Shown one piece after another: positions 33,555 to 42,039 of a DNA stretch of 43,275 bases (within the stretch, counting starts at the first letter, position 1; the number at the start of each line of letters is the position of its first letter). The stretch is from Candidatus Limnocylindria bacterium. GTDB taxonomy: Bacteria; Chloroflexota; Limnocylindria; P2-11E. Location of the stretch: NCBI GenBank assembly GCA_036523395.1, contig DATDEH010000084.1:1-43275 (forward strand), given 5' to 3'. The notes below the pieces were generated by a model. It searched no databases and was not told the DNA's origin. It saw only the letters and a list, made by a program, of their open reading frames with translations. A program made the translations under genes and the position numbers.

Positions 33555-34694
33555 TTACGTCCGCGCGCGCCGCCCGTCGCGCACCTCCACCGCCGCCGCG
33601 TACGCGACCTCCGTCCGCCGCGCGACCGCCGGCCATGAGAATTCGCGAGATACGCGTTCTCGTCCCGCCGTTCCCATCTCGCGAGCTCGCTCGGGATCGC
33701 GGAGCAGCGCGAGGATCGCGTCGGCGATCGCGCGCGGCTCGTTCTTCAGATGCAGACCGTCGACTCCTTCGCGGACGACCTCGCGCAGCGGCGCGATGTC
33801 GCCCGCGATCACCGGGAGGCCGGCGCTCCAGGCCTCGAGGTAGCTCTGGCCGAACGTCTCGTGGTCCGATGGCATCGCGAAGATCGTTGCGCGCGCGAAC
33901 GCCTCTGCCTTCTCGCCCTCGGTCGCGATCCCGCGATCGATCCAGCGCGCGTCATGAAGGCCTCGGTCCAGGAACGCGTTCCACGCCGCCTGTCCGATCG
34001 TGACGAAGCGCGCGTCCGGTCGCTCCGCCCATACAAGCGGCGCCGCCGCGCGCAGCGCGTGATAACCCTTGTAGCGCTCGCGTCGCCCAACGAAGAGGAT
34101 CGTCGCATCTTCGCGCCTCGTCTCGGGCAGTGCGTGCAGGTTCGGCCCGACGCCTGTGACGTGCACCTGGCCGACACCGCGCTCGCGGTACCAGCCGGCT
34201 TCCCACTCCGTCAGCGCGATGACGGCGTCATCACGGCGGTAACGCGCTATGTCGCCGCGGCCGGCGCCGGAGAACGGCTGCCCAGGGTGGACGAGCGGCG
34301 TCTCAACGAACGCGGCGCCGACGGCCCGTGCCGCGCGCTCGAGGGGCCCCGCCCACTCGCGCGCGATCGAATGCACCAAGTCCGCTCCGGCCACGACGCG
34401 ACGCAGATCCTCCGCATCGACCAGCGCGGTGGGGAACAGTCCGTCGATGGCCGCTCCAACGCGACCGCCGCGCGCCGGGAGGAACACGAAGTGCGCTCCA
34501 TTCGAGTGGATCGTCACCGGTCCGGGCGGCGCCGCGAGCGTTTCGCGCGGCACGCCGGGTCGCGTCCAGGCCGGCCGCAGACCGACGAGGGTCACGTCGT
34601 GGCCGAGCGCTCGCAGCTCGCGATCAAGGGAACGCGCGAGGGCCTCGGATCCACCGATCGTCGAGAGGAGCTTCTTCGCGATGACGATGCGCAC
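33555..34694 (-). CDS. GT4-family glycosyltransferase, second of a tandem pair
   Basis: About 379 residues from the GTG at 34694 (VRIVIAKKLLSTIGGSEALAR); the long upstream frame is an artefact. GT-B fold: N-terminal TIGGSEALARSLDRELRALGHDV, donor domain [19 protein letters not shown] and MPSDHETFGQSYLEAWSAGLPVIAGDIAPLREVV with the family Glu residues. It resembles the gene just upstream ([28 protein letters not shown]), so the two are paralogues. The acceptor is unknown; envelope glycolipids or polysaccharides are likely. Confidence 0.9.
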   Translation of the reverse strand: MRIVIAKKLLSTIGGSEALARSLDRELRALGHDVTLVGLRPAWTRPGVPRETLAAPPGPVTIHSNGAHFVFLPARGGRVGAAIDGLFPTALVDAEDLRRVVAGADLVHSIAREWAGPLERAARAVGAAFVETPLVHPGQPFSGAGRGDIARYRRDDAVIALTEWEAGWYRERGVGQVHVTGVGPNLHALPETRREDATILFVGRRERYKGYHALRAAAPLVWAERPDARFVTIGQAAWNAFLDRGLHDARWIDRGIATEGEKAEAFARATIFAMPSDHETFGQSYLEAWSAGLPVIAGDIAPLREVVREGVDGLHLKNEPRAIADAILALLRDPERAREMGTAGRERVSREFSWPAVARRTEVAYAAAVEVRDGRRART

Positions 34695-34704
34695 GCGTGG
34701 AAGG

Positions 34705-35847
34705 CTAGGCGAGCGCCTCGTCTGCCGGCAGATGAGCACCGACGGCGCGGCGATGCGCGTCTTCGACACGGTCCATGACGCGATCCCAATCCCACCGCTC
34801 GTGCAGCTTCGCGTTGCCTGCGCGGCCCATCGCAGCGCGCAGCGCCGGATCATCGAGCAGACGCGTCACCGCGCTCGCGATGTCGGCGACCTTCTGCGCG
34901 ACGAGCAGACCGTCGACGCCGTCCGCGATCACCTCGCGGAGCGGCGGGATGTCGCCACCGATGACCGGTTTCTCGTGCAGCCACGCCTCGAGATAGCCGA
35001 TGCCGAACGTCTCGTGGACCGATGGCATCGCGTACAGGTCGCACGCGTCGAGCGCGGCCGACTTCTCCGCCGCGCCGGCGCGCTCGATCTCGATGATCCG
35101 GTCATCGGTATAGCGCGCGAACTCGTCGACCATCGCGCCGTAAAAGCCGGGCACGCCGATGAAGACGAACCGCGCTTCGTTGTGGCGCTGCCACACGAGC
35201 TCCGCAGCGTCGAGCAGGTGGATGTATCCCTTGTAGCGCTCGCGTCGCCCGATGTAGAGGATCACGGGCGCGTCCGCTGGGATCCGATGACGCGCGCGGA
35301 ATCCGACGCCATCGTGAGAACGCAGCGCGTTCGCGCCCGTGCCCGTCGTGATCACGCGATACGGATCGACACCCAGCCCACCGAACCAGGCGCGCTCCCA
35401 TTCGGTCATCGTCGTGATGACCGATGCACGCCGATAGCGCAGGAAGTCAGCGGGCGTGTCGCCGCCATGGAACTGGCCGGGATGCGCCAGCGGGGTCAGG
35501 ACGATCGGAAGGTCGAGCTCGTCCGCGACATTGAGCGAGCTGTCAAGGTACTCGCGGCTGACGTTGTGGACGAGGTCGCGATCCTCGGCGTAGCGCTCGA
35601 GCTCCTCGATGCGCATGAGGTCCACGAGTGTGGACGCGTCGGCGACGTGCCCGAGGAAGCCACCGCGCGGTTTCACCTGGATGACATCGACACCGCGGTC
35701 CTCGAAGCGAGGCCGGTCGTCGAACGCTTGACCGCAGACAACGCGAACGTCGTGACCGCGCGCGGCAAGACGCGTGGCCCACTGGTAGGTGAGGCTTTCC
35801 GATCCACCCATCGGTGCGTACGTGCGTTTCGTGAAGAGGACCTTCAT
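34705..35847 (-). CDS. GT4-family glycosyltransferase, first of a tandem pair
   Basis: 380 residues from the ATG at 35847 ([18 protein letters not shown]). N-terminal domain with [10 protein letters not shown], central [13 protein letters not shown] and [19 protein letters not shown], donor domain [22 protein letters not shown] and [33 protein letters not shown]. The gene lies 10 bases before its paralogue and 40 bases after an HNH nuclease gene. Substrate unknown. Confidence 0.92.
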   Translation of the reverse strand: MKVLFTKRTYAPMGGSESLTYQWATRLAARGHDVRVVCGQAFDDRPRFEDRGVDVIQVKPRGGFLGHVADASTLVDLMRIEELERYAEDRDLVHNVSREYLDSSLNVADELDLPIVLTPLAHPGQFHGGDTPADFLRYRRASVITTMTEWERAWFGGLGVDPYRVITTGTGANALRSHDGVGFRARHRIPADAPVILYIGRRERYKGYIHLLDAAELVWQRHNEARFVFIGVPGFYGAMVDEFARYTDDRIIEIERAGAAEKSAALDACDLYAMPSVHETFGIGYLEAWLHEKPVIGGDIPPLREVIADGVDGLLVAQKVADIASAVTRLLDDPALRAAMGRAGNAKLHERWDWDRVMDRVEDAHRRAVGAHLPADEALA

Positions 35848-35887
35848 GCGAAGACGCTCCCGTGCAAAGTCGCTGCCGCCCCGCCGG

Positions 35888-36421
35888 TCAGGATGCGGCC
35901 GCGGTCTCGTCCATACCGATGAACTTCGCCCATGCGCGCTCGCCCGCACGAACATACGACGAGTACAGGTAGGTCGGCGTGGCCGGTGGCCGCTTCGGCT
36001 GGCGGAGGAGCGTCATATGCGACTCCGACAGCGTGCGCCCGCCCTTGCGGTGGTTGCAGCCGCGGCACGCGGCAACGACGTTGTCCCAGGTGTGCTGCCC
36101 GCCACGATGACGCGGCATCACGTGATCCAGCGTGAGGTCGTTCCCTCGCTTGCCGCAGTACTGGCAGGTGTGGTCGTCGCGCTGGAGGATCTCCTTGCGC
36201 GTGAGCTTCACGACCGGACGCGGCCGCTTGATGTGATAGACGAGGCGGATCACCGAGGGCGATTGGAAGCTGAGGCGCTCGCTCGTCACGATGTGACCGT
36301 TCTGCTCGATGACCGTGGCCTTCTGTTTCGAGAGCAGGACGACGGCACGCCGCACGTTGCACACGTTCAGCGGCTGAAAGTCGAGGTTGAGCACCAGTAC
36401 GTTCGCGTCGACGACCGCCAT
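35888..36421 (-). CDS. HNH endonuclease
   Basis: 177 residues. Zinc Cys86, Cys89, Cys119 and Cys122 frame the HNH core: [33 protein letters not shown], with Asp99-His100, Asn114 and Asn123. The N-terminal 80 residues ([25 protein letters not shown]) are typical of this widespread chromosomal HNH subfamily. It is not flanked by mobile-element signs. A leaderless-type -10 precedes it. Biological role unknown; a housekeeping or stress role is more likely than a homing role. Confidence 0.92.
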   Translation of the reverse strand: MAVVDANVLVLNLDFQPLNVCNVRRAVVLLSKQKATVIEQNGHIVTSERLSFQSPSVIRLVYHIKRPRPVVKLTRKEILQRDDHTCQYCGKRGNDLTLDHVMPRHRGGQHTWDNVVAACRGCNHRKGGRTLSESHMTLLRQPKRPPATPTYLYSSYVRAGERAWAKFIGMDETAAAS

Positions 36422-36427
36422 GTTCCG

Positions 36428-36433
36428 ATTCTA
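36428..36433 (-). promoter_or_regulatory. Candidate -10 element of the HNH gene
   Basis: On the minus strand TAGAAT ends 6 bases before the ATG at 36421 with no ribosome-binding site; a strong leaderless-type -10. Confidence 0.4.
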
Positions 36434-36445
36434 CGGGCAGGGCGT

Positions 36446-36451
36446 TACGAT
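36446..36451 (+). promoter_or_regulatory. Candidate -10 element of pdxS
   Basis: TACGAT ends 9 bases before the ATG at 36461, in the same 39-base gap as the divergent HNH promoter. The predicted leader is at most a few bases. Confidence 0.33.
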
Positions 36452-36460
36452 TGCGTACAC

Positions 36461-37373
<913 letters not shown>

Positions 37374-37375
<2 letters not shown>

Positions 37376-37388
37376 CGCCTTCGGCGTT
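37374..37388. other. Small hairpin after pdxS
   Basis: AACGCC-TTC-GGCGTT is a perfect 6-base stem with a stable TTCG-type loop. It begins at the pdxS stop. No U-run follows, so it may act as an mRNA stabiliser or attenuator between pdxS and pdxT. Confidence 0.4.
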
Positions 37389-37447
37389 CTGACTTCGCTC
37401 GTCTCCGTGCGTGAGCAAGCTCCCGCACTCCGCCTCGCTAGTCAGTA

Positions 37448-37460
37448 AGGGCTCCGCCCT
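37448..37460. other. Small hairpin before pdxT
   Basis: AGGGC-TCC-GCCCT is a perfect 5-base stem with a 3-base loop, ending 4 bases before the pdxT GTG at 37465. It occupies the place where a ribosome-binding site would be. Confidence 0.35.
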
Positions 37461-37464
37461 CGCC

Positions 37465-38040
37465 GTGGCTCGCGTCGGCGTCCTCGGCCTCCAGGGCGAC
37501 TTCAGCGAGCACCTCAGCACCTTGCGAGGCATCGGCGCCGAGGGCGTCGACGTGCGCAGGCCGGAACAGCTCGACGACATCGAGGCCCTCATCATCCCCG
37601 GCGGCGAGAGCACGACGATCGGCAAGCTCGCCGATAAGTACGGGATCATCCCGAAACTTCGCGAGCGCGCGAAGGACGGCATGCCTGTCTGGGGCACCTG
37701 CGCCGGCGCGATCTTCCTCGCGAAGGATGTGCCGGGTCATCCGCATCCGCTCGCGGAGCTCATGGACATCACGGTCGAGCGCAACGCGTTCGGTCGGCAG
37801 ATCGACTCGTTCGAAGCGGATCTCGACGTGAAGGGCATGTCGGGCGGTCCGTTCCACGCCGTCTTCATCCGTGCGCCGAAGATCACGCGCATCGGTTCAG
37901 GCGTCGAGGTGCTCGCCCGGCTTGAAGACGGCACCGTGGTCGCGGCACGCGACGGCAATGTGCTCGCGACGTCTTTCCACCCTGAGCTCACGCACGATGA
38001 GCGCTTCCACCGTCTCTTCCTGTCGCTCGGGAAGCGCTGA
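37465..38040 (+). CDS. pdxT: Pyridoxal 5'-phosphate synthase glutaminase subunit PdxT
   Basis: Glutaminase that supplies ammonia to PdxS. 191 residues from the GTG at 37465 (VARVGVLGLQGDFSEH), the normal size; the longer frame to 37411 is less likely. GGESTTIGK, the nucleophile Cys in GTCAGAI and the His-Glu pair in FHPELT form the class I amidotransferase triad. Confidence 0.96.
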   Translation: MARVGVLGLQGDFSEHLSTLRGIGAEGVDVRRPEQLDDIEALIIPGGESTTIGKLADKYGIIPKLRERAKDGMPVWGTCAGAIFLAKDVPGHPHPLAELMDITVERNAFGRQIDSFEADLDVKGMSGGPFHAVFIRAPKITRIGSGVEVLARLEDGTVVAARDGNVLATSFHPELTHDERFHRLFLSLGKR

Positions 38041-38046
38041 AGCCGG

Positions 38047-39033
38047 GTGCCCGCGCGCGCGGCAACGCCATTCGACATGCGTCGTATCTCGGCGCTGCTG
38101 GAGTCCGCGCTGCGGACTCGCGAGGGTATCGTCGCGTCGGCGCTGCCGGTACCGCTCGCTGGCGGCGCGGTCGGTGGGTGGCGCGGTCTGATGGGTGGAC
38201 TGTTCGGTCTGGGCGGGCGCCTCCGCATCTACCTGGAGGAATACCGTGGCCAGTTGCGGAGCACCGCGCTCGTATACGACGGTCAGCGACCGGAATGGGT
38301 CGTTCTCGTGCTAGCGGCGCTCCCGGAGCCCGGCGGAACCGATAGCGCGTTCCGCCTCCTGTCGGGGATCAGCGCTTCGGCCGCGCGCTCGGGGATGCAG
38401 CGTCTCTTCGCGGCCGTGCCCGACGAAGCGCGTCCGCGCGAGACGTTCTTCCAGGCCGGCTTTTACTCGTACACACGCGAAACCTGGTACGCGGCCGCGC
38501 GCGCGGCGCTGCTGGCGCCCTCGCAGCGCATGCGCGCCCGACCGGCGACGTCCGTCGACGCCCACGACCTGTTCCGCTTCTACGCCATGACGACGCCGCA
38601 CGCCGTGCAGCGCGCCGAGCAGCTCTCGATGCGTGACTTCGACGTCGGCCGGCGCGGCGGCGCGTACGACCCGCCGCATCTCATCGGAGGCAATCCGCTG
38701 GCGATGAGCCTTCGCATGGCGCTCATCGACCACGAGCAATCGAAGCCGTACGCCGTCGCGCTCGCGTTCGCCGGAATGGAGCGCCATCCCAACGTGCTCA
38801 AGGTGCGCACCGACGCGGGCGACGTCGACATGGCGCGCGATCTCGTTCGCGCCGCGGTGCGGACGCTGCCACCGGGCAGGCCGGTCACATCACCGGTGCG
38901 TTCGTACGAGGAGCACGTGGCGCGCGCGCTCTTATCCGAGGGCTTCCGCGACGCGGCGACGGCGATGCTCTTCGTGAAAGAGCTCGCCGTCCGCGTCGAA
39001 GAGCCGGCGCTTGCGCCGGCGGTGGTGCGCTAG
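38047..39033 (+). CDS. GNAT-like protein of unknown substrate
   Basis: 328 residues, GTG start 6 bases after the pdxT stop. The N-terminal half (RLRIYLEEYRGQLRSTALVYDGQRPEWVVLVLAALP, then AARSGMQRLFAAVPDEARPRETFFQAGFYSYTRETWY) looks like a GNAT fold. The second half (DAHDLFRFYAMTTPHAVQRAEQL, and EEHVARALLSEGFRDAATAMLFVKELAV) looks like another. The acetyl-CoA loop is not sharp in either, so enzymatic activity is uncertain. Unknown function. Confidence 0.75.
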   Translation: MPARAATPFDMRRISALLESALRTREGIVASALPVPLAGGAVGGWRGLMGGLFGLGGRLRIYLEEYRGQLRSTALVYDGQRPEWVVLVLAALPEPGGTDSAFRLLSGISASAARSGMQRLFAAVPDEARPRETFFQAGFYSYTRETWYAAARAALLAPSQRMRARPATSVDAHDLFRFYAMTTPHAVQRAEQLSMRDFDVGRRGGAYDPPHLIGGNPLAMSLRMALIDHEQSKPYAVALAFAGMERHPNVLKVRTDAGDVDMARDLVRAAVRTLPPGRPVTSPVRSYEEHVARALLSEGFRDAATAMLFVKELAVRVEEPALAPAVVR

Positions 39034-39040
39034 TACCGAG

Positions 39041-39303
39041 CTAGGTGATCACAGGCGCCCGCGGCAAGTTGAATTCCATCCGCTCGCCGGTGGGAAGGAT
39101 CCGAAGGATGATCGGAATGTCGGCGGGACGTGGCGTCAGGCTGTCGCCGTCGGCACGACGCATCGGTCGCATGTGTTCGGCGTCGTAGCTCGCTTCTTTC
39201 GGAGCGCCTCGCACAGTTGCAGGACCCCATCGCGATCGCTCACGTCCAGCGTTACAGGCGCCCGCTCCCCACCTGCCTCACCGGCCGGATGCCAAGGCGG
39301 CAT
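39041..39303 (-). pseudogene. Small ORF interrupted by a -1 shift
   Basis: On the minus strand a frame from the ATG at 39303 (MPPWHPAGEAGGERAP, then VTLDVSDRDGVLQLCEALRK) reads protein-like until CGA-AAG-AAG. Moving back one base continues it as EASYDAEHMRPMRRADGDS and PADIPIILRILPTGERMEF to a stop at 39041. The 263 bases are not a multiple of 3. The two halves join to about 88 residues. Causes: a decayed gene, a sequencing indel or true frameshifting at A-AAG. No family recognised. Apart from this, the 288-base gap holds only the promoter of the next gene. Confidence 0.45.
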
Positions 39304-39306
39304 CGA

Positions 39307-39312
39307 TATGCT
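39307..39312 (+). promoter_or_regulatory. Candidate -10 element of the R3H-AAA gene
   Basis: TATGCT ends 9 bases before the ATG at 39322. No clear ribosome-binding site is present. Confidence 0.3.
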
Positions 39313-39321
39313 CTTTAGTGA

Positions 39322-40839
39322 ATGCAGCAGAGCGACGAGCTCGAGGCGCTGCTCCGGGGACTTGCACCCGACCTGGCGCAGCGCGTGCGCGCGCTGGACG
39401 GACTCGAGGGTCTCCTCGAGATCGTGATGGATCTCGGTCGTCCCCCTGAAGCGCGCTTCGTGGGCCGCGAAGAAATGTTGTCGCAGCGCGAGGTGTCCGC
39501 CGAGGATCTCGCGTATGTCATCTCGCACATCGGGCAGTTCGGCGGCGACAACCGCGCCGGTATCGAGCGGACCCTGCACCGCATCAGCGCGCTGCGGAAC
39601 CGCGCCGGGAAGGTCGTCGGCCTGACGCTCCGAGTTGGCCGCGCCGTCTACGGCACCGTCGAGATCATCCGCGACATCGTTGAGTCAGGACGCAGCATCC
39701 TTCTTCTCGGCCGGCCCGGCGTCGGCAAGACGACGATGCTCCGCGAGGTCGCGCGCGTCCTCGCTGACGACCTGGCGAAGCGCGTCGTCATCGTCGATAC
39801 GTCGAACGAGATCGCCGGCGACGGCGACATCCCGCACCCGGGCATCGGCCGCGCGAGGCGCATGCAGGTACCGACACCGTCGCTGCAGCACGCGGTCATG
39901 ATCGAAGCGGTCGAGAACCACATGCCCGAGGTCGTCGTCATCGACGAGATCGGGACGGAGCAGGAAGCCGCAGCGGCGCGCACGATCGCCGAGCGCGGCG
40001 TGCAGCTCATCGCGACAGCGCACGGCAACACGCTCGAGAACCTGATGCTCAACCCGACGCTCACGGACCTCGTCGGTGGGATCCAAACAGTCACGTTGTC
40101 GGACGAGGAAGCGCGGCGCCGCGGAACGCAGAAATCCGTGCTCGAGCGAAAGGCACCGCCAACGTTCCAGGTGCTCGTCGAGATCCAGGCCTATCAGCGC
40201 GTCGCCATCTACAACGACGTGTCGCAGACCGTCGACGCGATCCTCCTCGGGATGCCGGTCGCGCCGGAGATTCGCGAGCGCACCGAGGGTGGCGAGATCG
40301 CGCGCAGGACGCAGGCACCCACGCGCGCTCCGGCGGACGCGGTCGAGCGTCGCAGCACGCCGCGCTTGCCACTGGACGACGGGATGCGCGAGACGATCAA
40401 GGTGTATCCCTTCGGCCTGTCGTGGACGCGCGTCGAGGACGCGGCGCGCGGCCTCGGGATGCCGGTCGCCATCGTTCGCGAACCCGAGGATGCCGACGTG
40501 GTCTTGACCCTGAAGAACTACTACCGCCGCAAGACGCCGCGTCTCCGTAATGCCGAGTCCGCCGGCATCCCGATCTACATCGCGCGCAGTAACTCGTCGA
40601 GCCAGATCGCGAGCGCCCTCGCGAGCGTCATCGACCTGCGCCGCGGTCCGGAGGACCAGGCGCTCGAGGAGGCTCGCGAGGCGATCGAGGCGGTCGCGGG
40701 CGGGCAGAGCGACGAGATAGAGCTCTCGCCACAGAACGCCTATGTGCGGCGGCTGCAGCACGAGCTCGCGGAGCGCGCGAGCCTCTCGTCGCGATCGACC
40801 GGCCATGAACCCGTGCGCCGCGTGCAGATCTATCGGTGA
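39322..40839 (+). CDS. AAA ATPase with C-terminal R3H domain (Ycf45/SpoIIIAA-like)
   Basis: 505 residues. N-terminal helical region, then an ATPase core like Ycf45 and stage III sporulation protein AA: Walker A GRPGVGKTT near residue 131, Walker B VVVIDEIGTEQEA near 210, and TIAERGVQLIATAHGN. A central spacer (300-360) is Arg/Thr/Pro-rich. The C-terminus has a second small domain (RETIKVYPFGLSWTRVEDAARGLG) and an R3H motif in YVRRLQHELAERA that suggests single-stranded nucleic acid binding. The stop overlaps tmk (GTGA). Role unknown. Confidence 0.9.
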   Translation: MQQSDELEALLRGLAPDLAQRVRALDGLEGLLEIVMDLGRPPEARFVGREEMLSQREVSAEDLAYVISHIGQFGGDNRAGIERTLHRISALRNRAGKVVGLTLRVGRAVYGTVEIIRDIVESGRSILLLGRPGVGKTTMLREVARVLADDLAKRVVIVDTSNEIAGDGDIPHPGIGRARRMQVPTPSLQHAVMIEAVENHMPEVVVIDEIGTEQEAAAARTIAERGVQLIATAHGNTLENLMLNPTLTDLVGGIQTVTLSDEEARRRGTQKSVLERKAPPTFQVLVEIQAYQRVAIYNDVSQTVDAILLGMPVAPEIRERTEGGEIARRTQAPTRAPADAVERRSTPRLPLDDGMRETIKVYPFGLSWTRVEDAARGLGMPVAIVREPEDADVVLTLKNYYRRKTPRLRNAESAGIPIYIARSNSSSQIASALASVIDLRRGPEDQALEEAREAIEAVAGGQSDEIELSPQNAYVRRLQHELAERASLSSRSTGHEPVRRVQIYR

Positions 40840-41474
40840 AGCGCGGCCTCTTTCTCTCCTTCGAAGGTGGCGAGGGTTCTGGGAAATCGCTGCAGGCGGG
40901 CCGCCTTGCGGAGGCACTGACCGAACGAGGCCGCGACGTCGTTCTCACGCGCGAGCCCGGCGGGACCGCGGCCGGTGAGCGCATCCGCGACATCCTCCTG
41001 CACGCCCGCGAGATCCCGCTCAGCCCGGAGGCGCAGGCGCTCCTGTTCAGCAGCGCGCGTGCGCAGCTCGTGCGCGAGGTCATCCGCCCGGCCCTCGACG
41101 CGGGGAAGATCGTCATCGCCGACCGGTTCTTCGACTCGACCGTCGTGTATCAGGGCTACGGCCAGGGAGTCTCGCTGCAGGCGATCCGCGAGGTGACGGC
41201 GGTCGCGGTCGGTACGCTGGTGCCGGACCGCACTTTTCTCCTCGACGTGCCGGTCGAGGTCGGGCTCGCGCGCTCCGGCTGGCGCGCGGAGGCGCGGTGG
41301 GACCGGTTCGAGGCCGACGCGACCGAGCTCCACCTCCGCGTCCGCGACGCGTATCTCCGCCTCGCCGCAGCCGAGCCGCGACGCTTCGTCGTCATTGCGG
41401 CCGATCGCGATGAGGCCGCCGTGGCTGGCGACATCCGGCGCGAGGTGGACGCGCTGCTCGGCGCTCCGGCGTAG
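40836..41474 (+). CDS. tmk: Thymidylate kinase
   Basis: Phosphorylates dTMP to dTDP. 212 residues. P-loop FEGGEGSGKS at residues 9-18, TREPGGTAAGERIRDILL, and DRFFDSTVVYQGYGQG (the DRY/DRF site). The LID region is short and Arg-bearing (RSGWRAEARWDRFE). GTG start overlapping the R3H-ATPase stop. tmk then darA matches the Bacillus order. Confidence 0.96.
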   Translation: MKRGLFLSFEGGEGSGKSLQAGRLAEALTERGRDVVLTREPGGTAAGERIRDILLHAREIPLSPEAQALLFSSARAQLVREVIRPALDAGKIVIADRFFDSTVVYQGYGQGVSLQAIREVTAVAVGTLVPDRTFLLDVPVEVGLARSGWRAEARWDRFEADATELHLRVRDAYLRLAAAEPRRFVVIAADRDEAAVAGDIRREVDALLGAPA

Positions 41475-41488
41475 CTGGAGGGCGAGGG

Positions 41489-41494
41489 TATAGT
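41489..41494 (+). promoter_or_regulatory. Candidate -10 element of darA
   Basis: TATAGT, close to the consensus, ends 9 bases before the ATG at 41504, in the 29-base gap after tmk. No ribosome-binding site is visible. Confidence 0.38.
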
Positions 41495-41503
41495 CCCGCC
41501 GGG

Positions 41504-41833
41504 ATGAAGCTCGTGGTCGCGATCGTTCACCCTGAGGACGCCGGTGCGCTCGTCGATGCCCTGACCGACAAGGAGTACCGGGTAACGCGCCTTCATTCGC
41601 AGGGCGGTTTCCTCAAGACGAGCAACGCGTCGATCCTCGTCGGCGTCGAGGAGGCGCAGGTCGAGGACGTCATCGCGACGATCCGGGAGACCTGCCACGC
41701 CCGGTCGCAGCACATCAGCCCGATGCCGCCGATCATGGAGCCGGGCGAGTTCTACATGCCTTACCCCGTGGAGGTCACCTTCGGGGGAGCGACCGTCTTC
41801 GTCCTCGACGTGGCCCGCTACGAACGCCTCTAG
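41504..41833 (+). CDS. darA: Cyclic-di-AMP receptor protein (DarA/PstA, YaaQ family)
   Basis: 109 residues, a PII-like fold: MKLVVAIVHPEDAGALVDALTDKEYRVTRLHSQGGFLKTSNASILVGVEE is the family's T-loop-free start, with GGFLKTSN the ligand loop; GGATVFVLDV is the last strand. In Bacillus and Staphylococcus the protein binds c-di-AMP. That suggests c-di-AMP signalling here, although no diadenylate cyclase is in the window. Confidence 0.94.
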   Translation: MKLVVAIVHPEDAGALVDALTDKEYRVTRLHSQGGFLKTSNASILVGVEEAQVEDVIATIRETCHARSQHISPMPPIMEPGEFYMPYPVEVTFGGATVFVLDVARYERL

Positions 41834-41848
41834 TCGCGCAGGTCGGTC

Positions 41849-41882
41849 GCGATGGTCAATGCCGACCGACGCGATAGTCAAT
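41849..41882 (+). repeat. Short direct repeat GCGATRGTCAAT, two copies
   Basis: GCGATGGTCAAT (41849-41860) and GCGATAGTCAAT (41871-41882) are 22 bases apart and differ at one base; a related GGTCATT follows at 41889. They lie in the 206-base gap between darA and the convergent LuxR gene; the rest of that gap shows nothing else that I recognise. Two helical turns of spacing would suit a regulator, or they may be remnants. Confidence 0.4.
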
Positions 41883-42039
41883 CGAGGTTGGTCATTGTTG
41901 GGGATGTGAGCTAGGCCGGGCCGCATGCAGGCTGCCGCACGATGCCCGAAGCGTTCGTTCTGGTGCTGGTTCGTGGTCGGCGGCGCGCTGTCGAGGTCGT
42001 TCGACCGGTCCTGGTCTAGGCCGCTAGCACGGGACGGCG

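Noticed and set aside
34249-35922. 557-residue plus-strand open frame
   Set aside because: Antisense to the tandem glycosyltransferases; low-complexity composition and no motifs.
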